In this document: one piece after another, positions 44,322 to 53,659 of the stretch | How positions within the stretch are numbered: position 1 is the stretch's first letter | Layout of the letters: each line of letters starts with the position of its first letter | Assembly: GCA_965243695.1 (NCBI GenBank) | Contig: CBDEWC010000045.1 | Span: forward strand, 372,001 to 436,000 | Length of the DNA: 64,000 nt | From: JAKVCB01 sp965243695 | GTDB taxonomy: Bacteria > Planctomycetota > Planctomycetia > Pirellulales > Lacipirellulaceae | Direction: 5' to 3' | The notes under the pieces: model-generated | Database searches by the model: none | The model's input: the letters and a program-made list of their open reading frames with translations, nothing else | Told to the model about the DNA's origin: nothing | Made by a program: the position numbers and the translations under genes

Positions 44322-45349
44322 CGCCTGTTCCGAATTTCGCGGATGATGATCTCCATCCCATCGATAAGACCGTTTTGAAATCGAACGACGGGGCCATAGG
44401 AGCGAAAGTTTTCTGGAACCATCGATCCCTCGTCACATGCAGTAACAAAGTCGGGAAATTTCTGGCGCAACTGCTTGATGACCTCGCAAGGCGCAGATGA
44501 TTCGATGCGACTTTCTACCCGGGGAGACTGCCTGACCAGTGTCTCGGTTAACTTTCCCGAAAGAGTCACCGCCATTCCGGGTCCCACCAGCTCTGTCCAG
44601 TGTGACGTTGAACGGGCACCACCAGAAAGAATGCTGGCCTCATAGTTTCGTTCGCGATAGACCTTATAGGCAGCCCGTGCGGTACAGAGTCCCGCCTGGG
44701 AGCGCACCTCGTCCGAAACTTCAACACCACGTCGATCCGCATCCTCGGCCAGGTATTCGTCAAACATACCTGGCAGCATCGTAATGAGGCACCTCGGTTT
44801 CTTCGTCGTACGCTGCAATCCTCGGCGATGCGCCTCGGCCATATGGATGTACTGATCCACTGAGAAACTCATCGTTCCGATCGTGGACCAGCCCCGCGCT
44901 GTAAGTTCCTCCAACGCCTGGGCACCCTCAACCGTCGCTGGCTGCTTGAGAATGACATTTTCACCCAGGTCACGGAATTTCTCTGCCTCCTCAAGGAGCG
45001 CCACCAGGTCATCATTGGTGAAAGGACTCCCCTGAATCGCAACATGCCCATAGCGGCCGCGGCTCTTTCGGTAGAGAGCGTCGAACATCTCCATTGGCCG
45101 AGACACCGCTTTCTGGATGACTTCCATGGCCAGTTGCGGTTCACTTTTTGTGCCAGCCTGCACCAAAACTTCATCGACTGTCGCGCGGACGAATTCGGGC
45201 TCCGCCTCAAGAAGCGTGGCGATGTACCGCGGGTTGGACGCGATGCCAACCGCACCGGCCGTCAGGCCCAGCTCAATCCCGGGGAGGGCTGGGTTGTTGA
45301 CCCAGAGCTGGGTGTCGAACTGCTTGTGAACGTCGTGAAAATAGCTCAT
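44318..45349 (-). CDS. Transaldolase-family protein
   Basis: Transaldolase-like TIM barrel, 343 aa. ATG 45349 gives MSYFHDVHKQFDTQLWVNNP; GTG 45382 is an alternative. The Schiff-base Lys lies in VILKQPATVEGAQALEEL (family VKIPAT). Other family-like parts are LTAGAVGIASNP (usual GVTTNPS), IGTMSFSVDQYIHMAEA and SILSGGARSTSHW. The motif context differs from housekeeping TalA/TalB, so it may act as an aldolase on another sugar phosphate. It is coupled to the zinc dehydrogenase and preceded by an SMP-30 gene. Confidence 0.82.
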   Translation of the reverse strand: MSYFHDVHKQFDTQLWVNNPALPGIELGLTAGAVGIASNPRYIATLLEAEPEFVRATVDEVLVQAGTKSEPQLAMEVIQKAVSRPMEMFDALYRKSRGRYGHVAIQGSPFTNDDLVALLEEAEKFRDLGENVILKQPATVEGAQALEELTARGWSTIGTMSFSVDQYIHMAEAHRRGLQRTTKKPRCLITMLPGMFDEYLAEDADRRGVEVSDEVRSQAGLCTARAAYKVYRERNYEASILSGGARSTSHWTELVGPGMAVTLSGKLTETLVRQSPRVESRIESSAPCEVIKQLRQKFPDFVTACDEGSMVPENFRSYGPVVRFQNGLIDGMEIIIREIRNRR

Positions 45350-45628
45350 CAATTTGTCGCCCTGCAAAAGCCCGACAACCACCTTAAAAAATCTCCGTGA
45401 GCCCCAACCGGCTCACCACGAAACGGGTGAGCAACCATACAGGCAACCGGCAGTCGCCGGCTTCAGGGCCCCGTGGCAAAGGAACGCCAGTTTCATCACA
45501 CTATCCCAAAGCATTACCGTCCACAAGTAAAAGCGGCCACAAGCAAAGATTGCGCCAGAGAGCGCCAATGGCCATTGCCACTTCACAAGTTTCCACGGTC
45601 TACCACGGTCCAAATTTGCGCTGTCGAA

Positions 45629-46708
45629 TTACTGGCGCGGCGGCAAGTGATACCCGTGCGCGTTTAACCGAATCCGATACAAGCTGTTGCCCGCGGTAAT
45701 GTAGAGGAGGTTACTGTCCTTGCCACGACCAAAACCGACGTTGGTCGGTACTTCGGTTTTAATGAACGCCAGCTCCTTGCCTTTTGGCGAATAAACCACA
45801 ATACCGGGACGGTTTTCTGCCCGTACGGCTACGTACAGGTTGCCATCGCGGTCGCAAACGAGTCCATCCGGTCCGTCGTACGGCGCGTAGTCGACGAGTA
45901 CTTCGCGGAATTTCGCGGTTCCGTCTTCAGCCAGGTCATAGGCCAAAAGTGCCATCCGCCCCTTGTGCAGCGGCACATTCCCCTTGTCAGGCTGGCCGGC
46001 AGGCGCATCCTTAAAAAGACGTTCAAACGCCGTTGTGCCATTGTCATTGCTGACCACATAAAGAGTTTTCTGATCGGGCGAGATACACACCCCGTTGGCC
46101 TTACCTGCATCGGTGATGATCCGCTCGATCGATCCATCCGTATCGATACGGTAAACACCCACCACCGGCTGGTAAATCGGCTCGTGCCCCAGATAGCGAG
46201 GATCGCTGAAATAGATACGGCCTTTCTCGTCAATCGTAATGTCATTGGGCGAATTGAAACGGTGCCCTTCAAACAAACCTGCGATCACATAGCTCATGCC
46301 TGTCTTCATGTCGGTGCGAATCACACTTCGACCGCCAAAGTCGGCTCCCTGGGCAACAATCATGTTGCCTTTCGCGTCGAACTTGATTCCGTTGGACATC
46401 CCGCTCGGTGAGCGAAAAATAACCGTCTTGCCAGTGGCCGGATCGTACTTCCATATGTGACCCGCGTGGAACGCACCATTTTTAACTCGCCCAAGATGAG
46501 AAAATGTGATGTCGCTGAAATAGACCTTCCCATCCGGGGCAACAGCCACACCCTCGGTCAAAATAACCCCTTCAAACAATTTCTCCACCTTGGCGCTCGC
46601 CGGTACAATGTCGCTGTCCCCCAACACAAGACCCGATAAAAACATCCACGCGACGACACCGGTGAGAAAACTCCAGTTCTGGGAAAGAATCTTCCTGGGG
46701 AAAATCAT
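45629..46708 (-). CDS. Exported SMP-30/gluconolactonase-like protein
   Basis: Six-bladed beta-propeller of the SMP-30/gluconolaconase/LRE family, 359 aa, likely a sugar lactonase. ATG 46708 has AGGAAGG 8 nt upstream and gives a signal peptide (hydrophobic LTGVVAWMFLSGLVLG). Typical blades: LTEGVAVAPDGKVYFSD, SNGIKFDAKGNMIVAQ, SPNDITIDEKGRIYFSDPRY, GVCISPDQKTLYVVSN, PDGLVCDRDGNLYVAV. Metal-site Glu, Asn and Asp positions look present. It lies 279 bp upstream of the transaldolase-like gene on the same strand. Confidence 0.88.
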   Translation of the reverse strand: MIFPRKILSQNWSFLTGVVAWMFLSGLVLGDSDIVPASAKVEKLFEGVILTEGVAVAPDGKVYFSDITFSHLGRVKNGAFHAGHIWKYDPATGKTVIFRSPSGMSNGIKFDAKGNMIVAQGADFGGRSVIRTDMKTGMSYVIAGLFEGHRFNSPNDITIDEKGRIYFSDPRYLGHEPIYQPVVGVYRIDTDGSIERIITDAGKANGVCISPDQKTLYVVSNDNGTTAFERLFKDAPAGQPDKGNVPLHKGRMALLAYDLAEDGTAKFREVLVDYAPYDGPDGLVCDRDGNLYVAVRAENRPGIVVYSPKGKELAFIKTEVPTNVGFGRGKDSNLLYITAGNSLYRIRLNAHGYHLPPRQ

Positions 46709-47128
46709 AGTGGCCTTCCTGCATAGGGGGTTTATCAATGTCAGGGTAAAACAACCCGGCTCGGCAATCGCAACCGATAAACGATTTTGATCCGTTGGCG
46801 CCGCATTTTCAACAGTCTAGCCGAAAATAAAAGCCTGCTGGTGTTCAGCTAACTATCGGTTACCGCCTCCCAAAAGACCCTTTTTGGAAAACTGCACAGA
46901 CCGCAGGCTGGAGTCAACTTGCCGATAATTGCCGATTTTCAAAATAATTTCGAGGGGCATTTCGGTGGGCAGGCTGTGGTCTCACAACGCTGCCTGGAAA
47001 ACTTTTTTAAGTTGGCACGCAATTTCTCGAAATAACGTTGCCGCAACCGACTCGATCCCCAACGGGCTGCTACGGTAGAATCAAAAGCTGCCAACCGAAT
47101 CCTTGAAACCAGCACCCTCCATGACGCC
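46709..47128. other. Divergent intergenic region, no gene seen
   Basis: 420 bp between the divergent SMP-30-like and cyclase genes. It should contain both promoters; no repeat, hairpin or convincing -10/-35 pair was seen. Confidence 0.45.
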
Positions 47129-47935
47129 ATGATTCCCCACCCTCTCAACTACCCGTTTATTGCCTTTCTACTGGCGTTACTTATTGCGCCCTGCCCCGCA
47201 GAGCGGCCGACGGCTACGGCTGAAAAAAAGGTCGACCTGACACATCCTTTTGACCAACGCACCATCTACTGGCCCACAGAGACCGGGTTTACCTTGCAGA
47301 AAGGCCCCGCCGGTTTTACGGATCGCGGCTACTATTATGCGGCCAATCGTTTCGCCGCACCGGAGCACGGTGGCACTCATGTCGACGCGCCGATTCACTT
47401 TTTCGAACACGGGTTGACCGTCGACCAGATTCCCTTGTCCCAGCTCATGGGAGAATGCGTCTGTGTAGACGTCTCCCACCGGTGCACAGCAGATCGCGAT
47501 TACCAGATAACTGTCGAGGATTTTCGCAAGTGGGAGCAAGTCCACCATACGTCGCTGGAAGGGAAAATTGTTTTCCTGAATACCGGCTACGCCCGGCGGT
47601 GGTCCAACCGAGAAGAGTATCTCGGCACGAGGGCAACGGGCCCGGCCGCCGTAAGCCAGTTGCACTTCCCGGGACTCGACCCGGCCGCAGCCACCTGGCT
47701 GGCAACTCGCCGGCAGATTAAGGCCGTTGGCATCGACACGGCCAGCATTGACCACGGGCCGTCTCGCAATTTCGGTAGCCACGTCAACCTGTTCCGCCAC
47801 AACGTGCCTGCGCTGGAAAACCTTGCCGCGCTCGACAAGCTGCCGGCAACCGGGTTCACAATCGTGGCCTTGCCAATGAAGATCGCCGACGGATCGGGTG
47901 CACCGTGCCGGGTGGTAGCGATTATTGCCGAGTGA
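47129..47935 (+). CDS. Exported cyclase-family (kynurenine formamidase-like) hydrolase
   Basis: Metal-dependent hydrolase of the cyclase/KynB superfamily, 268 aa. N-terminal signal peptide (YPFIAFLLALLIAPCPA, cleavage near AER). Metal motif EHGGTHVDAPIHFFE (about 83-97), the family HxGTHxDxPxH signature, and GIDTASIDHGPS near 203-214. Typical cytosolic members are ~210 aa; the excess is the signal and a short N-terminal arm. Substrate unknown; export argues against tryptophan catabolism. Confidence 0.88.
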   Translation: MIPHPLNYPFIAFLLALLIAPCPAERPTATAEKKVDLTHPFDQRTIYWPTETGFTLQKGPAGFTDRGYYYAANRFAAPEHGGTHVDAPIHFFEHGLTVDQIPLSQLMGECVCVDVSHRCTADRDYQITVEDFRKWEQVHHTSLEGKIVFLNTGYARRWSNREEYLGTRATGPAAVSQLHFPGLDPAAATWLATRRQIKAVGIDTASIDHGPSRNFGSHVNLFRHNVPALENLAALDKLPATGFTIVALPMKIADGSGAPCRVVAIIAE

Positions 47936-47955
47936 CGCGTCGTGCCGTCCGGCTT

Positions 47956-48195
47956 CTATTGGAGAGAATCTTTGCTTTCGCTTTCTGAGGCTTTGGCCAA
48001 GTCACCTGAGGCGCGCAAGCGGCGGACCTGGTCTGCATACTTGGCGTTTTCGGTGGCAAACTTCCAGACCATAAAGGCCAGGAAAAATGCCACACAGACT
48101 ACAACCATCAGCATTTCCCAACCTACGAAAGGATAGAGCGGACCGACTTCGGTCGGGTTGACGTTCCAGTTTTCAATAGGGCCAGTTGAGTTCAT
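47956..48195 (-). CDS. Small membrane protein beside the ammonium transporter
   Basis: A 79-aa protein with one membrane helix (GWEMLMVVVCVAFFLAFMVW, about 25-44) and a charged cytosolic tail (KYADQVRRLRASGDLAKAS). ATG 48195 has GGGAGCG upstream. It is 33 bp after the amt stop, same strand, so probably co-transcribed. Family not recognised; an accessory to Amt is a context inference only. Confidence 0.65.
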   Translation of the reverse strand: MNSTGPIENWNVNPTEVGPLYPFVGWEMLMVVVCVAFFLAFMVWKFATENAKYADQVRRLRASGDLAKASESESKDSLQ

Positions 48196-48228
48196 AGGTC
48201 GCTCCCGAAAATTGGAATTCCTGAGGTT

Positions 48229-49632
48229 CTACGTTGCCAAATGACTTTGCACAAACTCGCGTTCTGCCTCGGCCAGTTCATTTCGGTCGGCAGCTTCGCT
48301 GGCAAGAATGTCATGGTCCAGCCCTGCCGCTTCCACTTCCAGGGGAATGCGCAACACACCGAGTTTCTTGAGGATCCACGTCAGAATGAGGCACGGTAGG
48401 AATCCCAGTACGAAGAACATGATCACCGCACCGGCCAATTGCCCCTGTGGCGTGATTGGCGCATAGCCTTCTGTGGGAGAACTGGGATAGCCCCACAACA
48501 GAAAACCTGCCGCAATCACTCCAATTGTCCCGCAATACCCATGGATGGCAACGGCGCCCACGGCGTCGTCAATCTTGAATTTTCGTTCGACCCAGTAATG
48601 CAACTTGTAAGCACACCAGACACCAACCACGGCAAGCAACAGCGCCTGCACGGGATGATACAGGTCGTTGCCTGCTGAGGCGGTGATAATGCCGCCTAGC
48701 CCGCCTTGAAAAGTCCAGAACGGATCGCCCTTGGACACCATGTAGCCAATCAACAAGCCGCCAGTCAGGGCCATGAGGAAATTGAACGTAATGGCGCTTA
48801 GTGTCGTAGGCGTCAAGTAAATCGTTGTCGCCGAAAAGAAACTGCGACCGTCATCGGGGTCCACATCCAATATGGGAACATTACACGCCGCATAAAAACC
48901 CCAGAACCCGGTGTAGATCAAAAACATTCCGATCACGATCAGCCAGGTGTTGTGGGCGGGAAACACACGCGGCGTGCCATCGGCACGAAACCGGCCAATC
49001 CGAGGTCCCAGCAGGATCAAAATCGCCAGCGCCGCCCCCCCCGCAAGCGCATGAATCACGCCTGACGCATAGGCGTCATGGTATCCCAGTTTCTGCACCA
49101 TCCATCCGGTATCGGACCAACCCCATGCAGCCCCGATGACCCAGGTGACACAGCCCACCAGCATCGCCAGAGCCCAAAACGCGCCCGAGCGGATCCTTTC
49201 GATGACTGCGCCTGAGAGAATCGAACCGGCCGTCCAGGAAAAGAGCAAAAAAGCAGCCCAGAAAACTCCGTTCAGCCGCGACCAAAGTACCGTATCCTCA
49301 GAAGTGAGCTGCTCGCCTGCCGGCTCGCCACCCATGTGGGGCCCCATCAATTCGTTCCAGGGCTCAGACCATGGCGCACTCTTTAGGGGGCCTGTGATCC
49401 CTGGTCCGTTCTGAAAAGCAAAATAGAGCCACCAACCGACGAAAAAAAAACCGATCGTGATTGTGGGAATCAACATCGAGTTTTTCATCAACGTGTTGAG
49501 CTTGTTCTTTTCGCGCGAGACGCCAACTTCGTACAAGCAAAAGCCAACGTGGATCAGGAACATTAATACCACCGTCACCCAGTAATAAAACTCGGTGAAT
49601 ATAGTTGTTAACGCGCCAAGTTCATTGTCCAT
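48229..49632 (-). CDS. amt: Ammonium transporter
   Basis: Amt/MEP/Rh-family ammonium channel-transporter, 467 aa, about 11 membrane helices. The pore twin histidines are visible in GVIHALAGG and AIHGYCGT, with the conserved Asp eight residues before the first (HDAYASGVIH). NTWLIVIGMFLIYTGFWGF is the family helix. ATG 49632 has GGGAG 10 nt upstream. No glnK/glnB regulator lies beside it; instead a small single-helix protein follows. Confidence 0.94.
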   Translation of the reverse strand: MDNELGALTTIFTEFYYWVTVVLMFLIHVGFCLYEVGVSREKNKLNTLMKNSMLIPTITIGFFFVGWWLYFAFQNGPGITGPLKSAPWSEPWNELMGPHMGGEPAGEQLTSEDTVLWSRLNGVFWAAFLLFSWTAGSILSGAVIERIRSGAFWALAMLVGCVTWVIGAAWGWSDTGWMVQKLGYHDAYASGVIHALAGGAALAILILLGPRIGRFRADGTPRVFPAHNTWLIVIGMFLIYTGFWGFYAACNVPILDVDPDDGRSFFSATTIYLTPTTLSAITFNFLMALTGGLLIGYMVSKGDPFWTFQGGLGGIITASAGNDLYHPVQALLLAVVGVWCAYKLHYWVERKFKIDDAVGAVAIHGYCGTIGVIAAGFLLWGYPSSPTEGYAPITPQGQLAGAVIMFFVLGFLPCLILTWILKKLGVLRIPLEVEAAGLDHDILASEAADRNELAEAEREFVQSHLAT

Positions 49633-49818
49633 CGTTCACACTCCCACAACCGGGGTCAGATCCAGCAAACATTGCCGGCTGAGCCTATGGCACTTCCAGT
49701 CAAAGGTCAAGGTGACAACGCGGAAGAGCCGTTTGCGAGGGCAACGTTTTCTTTTAACGACACGTTATTTTCTCACCCTTGATACCAAATACCTGACCAC
49801 GTGTTTCACACGATATTT

Positions 49819-51330
49819 CTATCCACTACCCGCAATGCGTGCAGCGACTTCAGGAAAAATTATTCGAAACGCAAGATAGGCCATCGTGAATGTGAGCAAC
49901 AAATTAAAAGCCTGGCCACAGAGATAAAGTACAACGGGTTTGGCGGACCCCATCACAGCAGCAAGTTTGCGGATGTCAGTCTCTAACCCAATACTGACAA
50001 ACGCCAGACAGAAGCACCACGATCGCATCATTTTTACTGGTCCAGAAAGCATGGCTGCAATCCCCTCCTGCTGTGCCTCAGAGCCCAAAGAGGAAAGCAG
50101 TGTAAAAACGGCTGAAGCTGCGATAAAACCAAGGATAAATTTTGGAAGTCGTTTCCAGATTTCTTGAAGAAGACCGCTTACCGTTGCTGGCACGCTTGTA
50201 CCGTCAGCCTCTTCACCTGATCGGGCCCACCATGCAGCAACACCTAATGAAATGAAGCCAATCATCACATTTTGAATGAGCTTGACCGAGGCGGCGACAT
50301 CACGAGCAACAGGTCCAACCAATTCACCGGCAGCAACAACGGCTCCGGTTGAATCAACCGTACCACCAATCCAGGCACCGGCTAATACCTGGTCCAGACC
50401 GAGTGCATTGCAAACTGCTGGCAAGGCAAACATCATCACAACCGTAAAGGCAAGTGAAATACCAACAGCGATTGAAAGTTCTTCTTTCTTAGCCTTACAC
50501 GCAGCCGCAGTTGCCACGGCAGCGGACACACCGCACACGCTCATATCTGCTGAGAGCACAAGATTGAGTGTTTTTGATTTTATGCCCAAAACACGCTGAC
50601 CAAACTGATAGGTTCCAATGAGTACGATTGGCGTTGTAATCCACGAGACAAGAATACCTGGTGGGCCAAGTTTCATCAGGGTACCGAAGAGTAGACCAGC
50701 TCCCATAAGAACAAGGCCTGTCTTGATATAAAGTTCGCCTCTCAGACCAGGCTTCAGCCACGTCGGCACACCGATCACATTGCGGATAAACAGCCCACCG
50801 ACAAACGCCCACAACACATACGACAGTTGCAAGCTTTTGATAGTGGTTTGTGTACTTGCCAGCCATGCAAGGACCGCCAGGGTTGTGACCGCAGTCACTG
50901 CAGGCAGGCTTTTTTGCAAAGGGACACCTGTACCAGCAAGGGCCAGCACAAAGACCGCAATACAACCGGCAGCAGTAGCCAAGACAGCGACTCCTTGGGA
51001 CGGTCCGCCTGCTGCCGTGACACCATCAAACGCGGCCCTGAGATCGGCTGACCAGCTACCGGGCTTTGCGACCCATGGTGCAAGCAGGTTTTCAAATGAA
51101 GTTTCACCTGTGGGTGGAGTCAGCACTGGCTGCAACGCGCACCAAACAATAACGAGCAAGCCAGCTGCCATGATCATGGCCCAGGTATCGTCACTTCTTT
51201 GCCAAACGTTCTGTGGTACTGGTGTCTGGTTTTCTGATTTCTGGCTCTGCATGGTGTCACGAAGATTGTGCAAGTCAAAGTCGTTTGTGTCTGCGACGTC
51301 AGAGGAATCGCGGGAGTCAAAATCATCCAT
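49819..51330 (-). CDS. YeiH-family putative sulfate exporter
   Basis: Polytopic membrane protein of the YeiH/UPF0324 family (Cons_hypoth698), 503 aa, longer than the usual ~340-350. It starts with a ~45-residue acidic soluble region, then two extra helices and ~140 residues before the family core: FVGGLFIRNVIGVPTWL, KTGLVLMGAGLLFGTL, ADMSVCGVSAAVATAAACKAKK, GAWIGGTVDSTGAVVAAGEL. The sulfate-export role is a database convention, not demonstrated. The cysteine-synthase-like gene upstream on the same strand is at least compatible with sulfur metabolism. Confidence 0.85.
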   Translation of the reverse strand: MDDFDSRDSSDVADTNDFDLHNLRDTMQSQKSENQTPVPQNVWQRSDDTWAMIMAAGLLVIVWCALQPVLTPPTGETSFENLLAPWVAKPGSWSADLRAAFDGVTAAGGPSQGVAVLATAAGCIAVFVLALAGTGVPLQKSLPAVTAVTTLAVLAWLASTQTTIKSLQLSYVLWAFVGGLFIRNVIGVPTWLKPGLRGELYIKTGLVLMGAGLLFGTLMKLGPPGILVSWITTPIVLIGTYQFGQRVLGIKSKTLNLVLSADMSVCGVSAAVATAAACKAKKEELSIAVGISLAFTVVMMFALPAVCNALGLDQVLAGAWIGGTVDSTGAVVAAGELVGPVARDVAASVKLIQNVMIGFISLGVAAWWARSGEEADGTSVPATVSGLLQEIWKRLPKFILGFIAASAVFTLLSSLGSEAQQEGIAAMLSGPVKMMRSWCFCLAFVSIGLETDIRKLAAVMGSAKPVVLYLCGQAFNLLLTFTMAYLAFRIIFPEVAARIAGSG

Positions 51331-51850
51331 CGATCTACATTCCCGCGATGAATATTTAGTGACGAGTCAGAGAGAAAGTGAGGGTTGTTGTATCAGGGGC
51401 CTCTCTTCCAATCCATTCGTATCGGCCCTGTTTTAATAACACAACACACAGATTTATCAAATATGAGGCCGATTTGCTGTGTGTTCATCTTCCGTCGAAA
51501 AGCGATTCGGCAGTTGCTGGGAGGGTCGACGCAAAAACACCAACGAGGGGCAAGACGAAAAACCGCGGTGCTTCATGGCTGAAATTTTGTTCGGTTGCTT
51601 GCTCATGCCTTTCCCTCCGACCGGCTGCGGAGTCCCCATGAAATTTTTGCCAAACAACAGGTCGAAATATGCACCGTCGGGCATCGTCAATGGATCGTCT
51701 ATTCGATATCGATTAGTGAATGATAGGAAATTTGATTTTCACGAGCAACAAGCGGGGGGAGGGACAAGGTATCGAACGCGGCATGGCTGCTGCCGCGAAT
51801 TACAATCGGATCCTCCGGCTTGCCCGTGTGGAGAATTAACGGTCGAGCTC
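51331..51850. other. Intergenic region, nothing recognised
   Basis: 520 bp between two reverse-strand genes. Frames on both strands are short and without protein-like composition; only a small palindrome TCGATATCGA near 51700 was noticed. Confidence 0.4.
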
Positions 51851-52828
51851 TCAGGGCCAGAGATCCGTGCTCAAATACTTCAATCCCGAATCGTTAATCG
51901 TCAGCACGATCGTTTTGCCCCGGCAGGGGCCATGAAGCAGTTGCAATGCTGCCGCGACATTGGCACCTGAAGAAAAACCGGCGAAAACACCCTCTTCGGT
52001 GGCCAGCCGTCGAGCCATTTCCATGGCCTGGGTATCCGAGACCTCCAGATAGCCGTCGACATACTCCGGTTTGATGAACTTCAAATCGGCCATGGCATAT
52101 CCGCCGCCTTGAATGCGATGGTTAGCCTGCTCGACGACTTTGCCGGCAAGGACGGCCGCGCCCTTCGGTTCAACGACGTAACATGCAATCGTGGGGTTGT
52201 ATTCCTTGAACGCTGCCGCACAGCCAGCGAATGTTCCTCCGGAACCCACAAAATCACAAAATGCCCCGATTTCCCCGTGGGACTGGTGCAGAATCTCCGG
52301 ACCGGTGTGCAGATGGTGGGCACGAAAATTAGCCACCCGCCGGAACTGGTCGGCACGGAACGCATCGCGTTCCTGGACAACCCGCTGGACTCGCTCTTCC
52401 ACCAGTTCCAGGTCCCCACCGGAAACCTGCCCTGGCGTGGACCCGGGCAATTGATCGACCAGCAGCACCTCAGCGCCTAGGGCCTGCATCATTCGGGCCC
52501 GCTCCAGCGAGTTTCCTTTGGACATCACGGCCACAAAGCGATAGCCCTTAATGCCGCAAACGATCGCCAACCCGGTGCCGGTGTTCCCGCTGGTCAATTC
52601 CACGACCACCTGCCCCGGTCTGAGTAATCCTTCCGCTTCGGCATCTTGAATGATCTGTCGGGCAATCCGGTCCTTCTTCGAAAAACCAGGGTTAAGGAAC
52701 TCCAGCTTCGCCAGAATCCTCCCCTCCATTCCCCGTGTGATGCGCGAAAGCTCCACCAACGGCGTCCAGCCGATCGCCTCGACCACGGAGGCAAGCGGCT
52801 GTCCCTGGTTTGACGTTTGGGGTTTCAT
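51851..52828 (-). CDS. Cysteine synthase-family PLP enzyme
   Basis: Fold-type II PLP enzyme related to CysK/CysM and cystathionine beta-synthase, 325 aa. PLP-lysine block FLNPGFSKKDRIARQII (Lys near 49), substrate loop ELTSGNTGTGLA, phosphate loop VGSGGTFAGCAAAF, and FAGFSSGANVAAAL. ATG 52828 chosen; GTG 52852 would add eight residues. CysK motif SVKDR is SKKDR here. Whether it makes cysteine, another amino acid or a beta-substituted product cannot be told. Confidence 0.87.
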   Translation of the reverse strand: MKPQTSNQGQPLASVVEAIGWTPLVELSRITRGMEGRILAKLEFLNPGFSKKDRIARQIIQDAEAEGLLRPGQVVVELTSGNTGTGLAIVCGIKGYRFVAVMSKGNSLERARMMQALGAEVLLVDQLPGSTPGQVSGGDLELVEERVQRVVQERDAFRADQFRRVANFRAHHLHTGPEILHQSHGEIGAFCDFVGSGGTFAGCAAAFKEYNPTIACYVVEPKGAAVLAGKVVEQANHRIQGGGYAMADLKFIKPEYVDGYLEVSDTQAMEMARRLATEEGVFAGFSSGANVAAALQLLHGPCRGKTIVLTINDSGLKYLSTDLWP

Positions 52829-53659
52829 GATGGGATGGTGGGATGATCGCACTTAGGATCATTCAGGGGGGGCCACTTGGCAAGAAACGAGCGGACCTTG
52901 CGGCCGGACCACCCAATCCTTACTTCCCCCGCCTTCAACTGTTGCGGTGCTTACCAACGAAAACGTTGTGCTTCATTCATGACTTCTTCCTTCCTGGGAG
53001 GAGACCATTACTCGGCCCTTTTCCAGCCTTTCATGAGTCAAACATCTCGGGAAGAGAGGACACCCGACTTCGGACTGTTGTCCTAAATTTTCCCTCTCAA
53101 TACAAGGCCACCATTGGGACCAACCGGGCCAGCGGATCCCAGATGACACGCTCCCTTAATGCCAATGTCGCCGGTTTCCTTAACCACGTCCATGACCTGA
53201 GTGAGACTCACGCGAAAGCAACCTAACTTCAGAAGAGTGATGGGTGCCAGAGGGAACACGCTGCACGCCGAAACAGATTGTTAGCAAGCTTTGCAAAGCG
53301 GAGGTTGTGAGACCGAAAGCGCATTCCGTTAGGGCCACCTCCCAAAGGACCAGAGTGGTGAAACGACCGTTCTACCGCTGGCGTGGCTGGCCCACGATGA
53401 TTTGTTGACACTTCTCTCCTCGCAGTCCTGACTTCTGGCATGGACTGGGGTCAACTCTTGCCACTTGACACATAGGACACAACCAGACAAAAACCAGGGA
53501 CCATAAACGAGACAGGTAACATTCATACGGCCCCTTTAGGACCAAAGGCCTACTCCCCCACTGCCCGCAAGGTCTTCCCTCGCACGGGACCCTGGAATAA
53601 GCAGTTCGGATTGTCCACAGAACAGGATGCATCCCATTTTGACTTCGAAAGGATCATCG
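52829..53659. other. Intergenic region, nothing recognised
   Basis: 831 bp between divergent genes. No frame shows protein-like composition or a start signal. It may be eroded coding sequence, as in the neighbouring 55-kb region, but no remnant could be identified. Confidence 0.4.
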
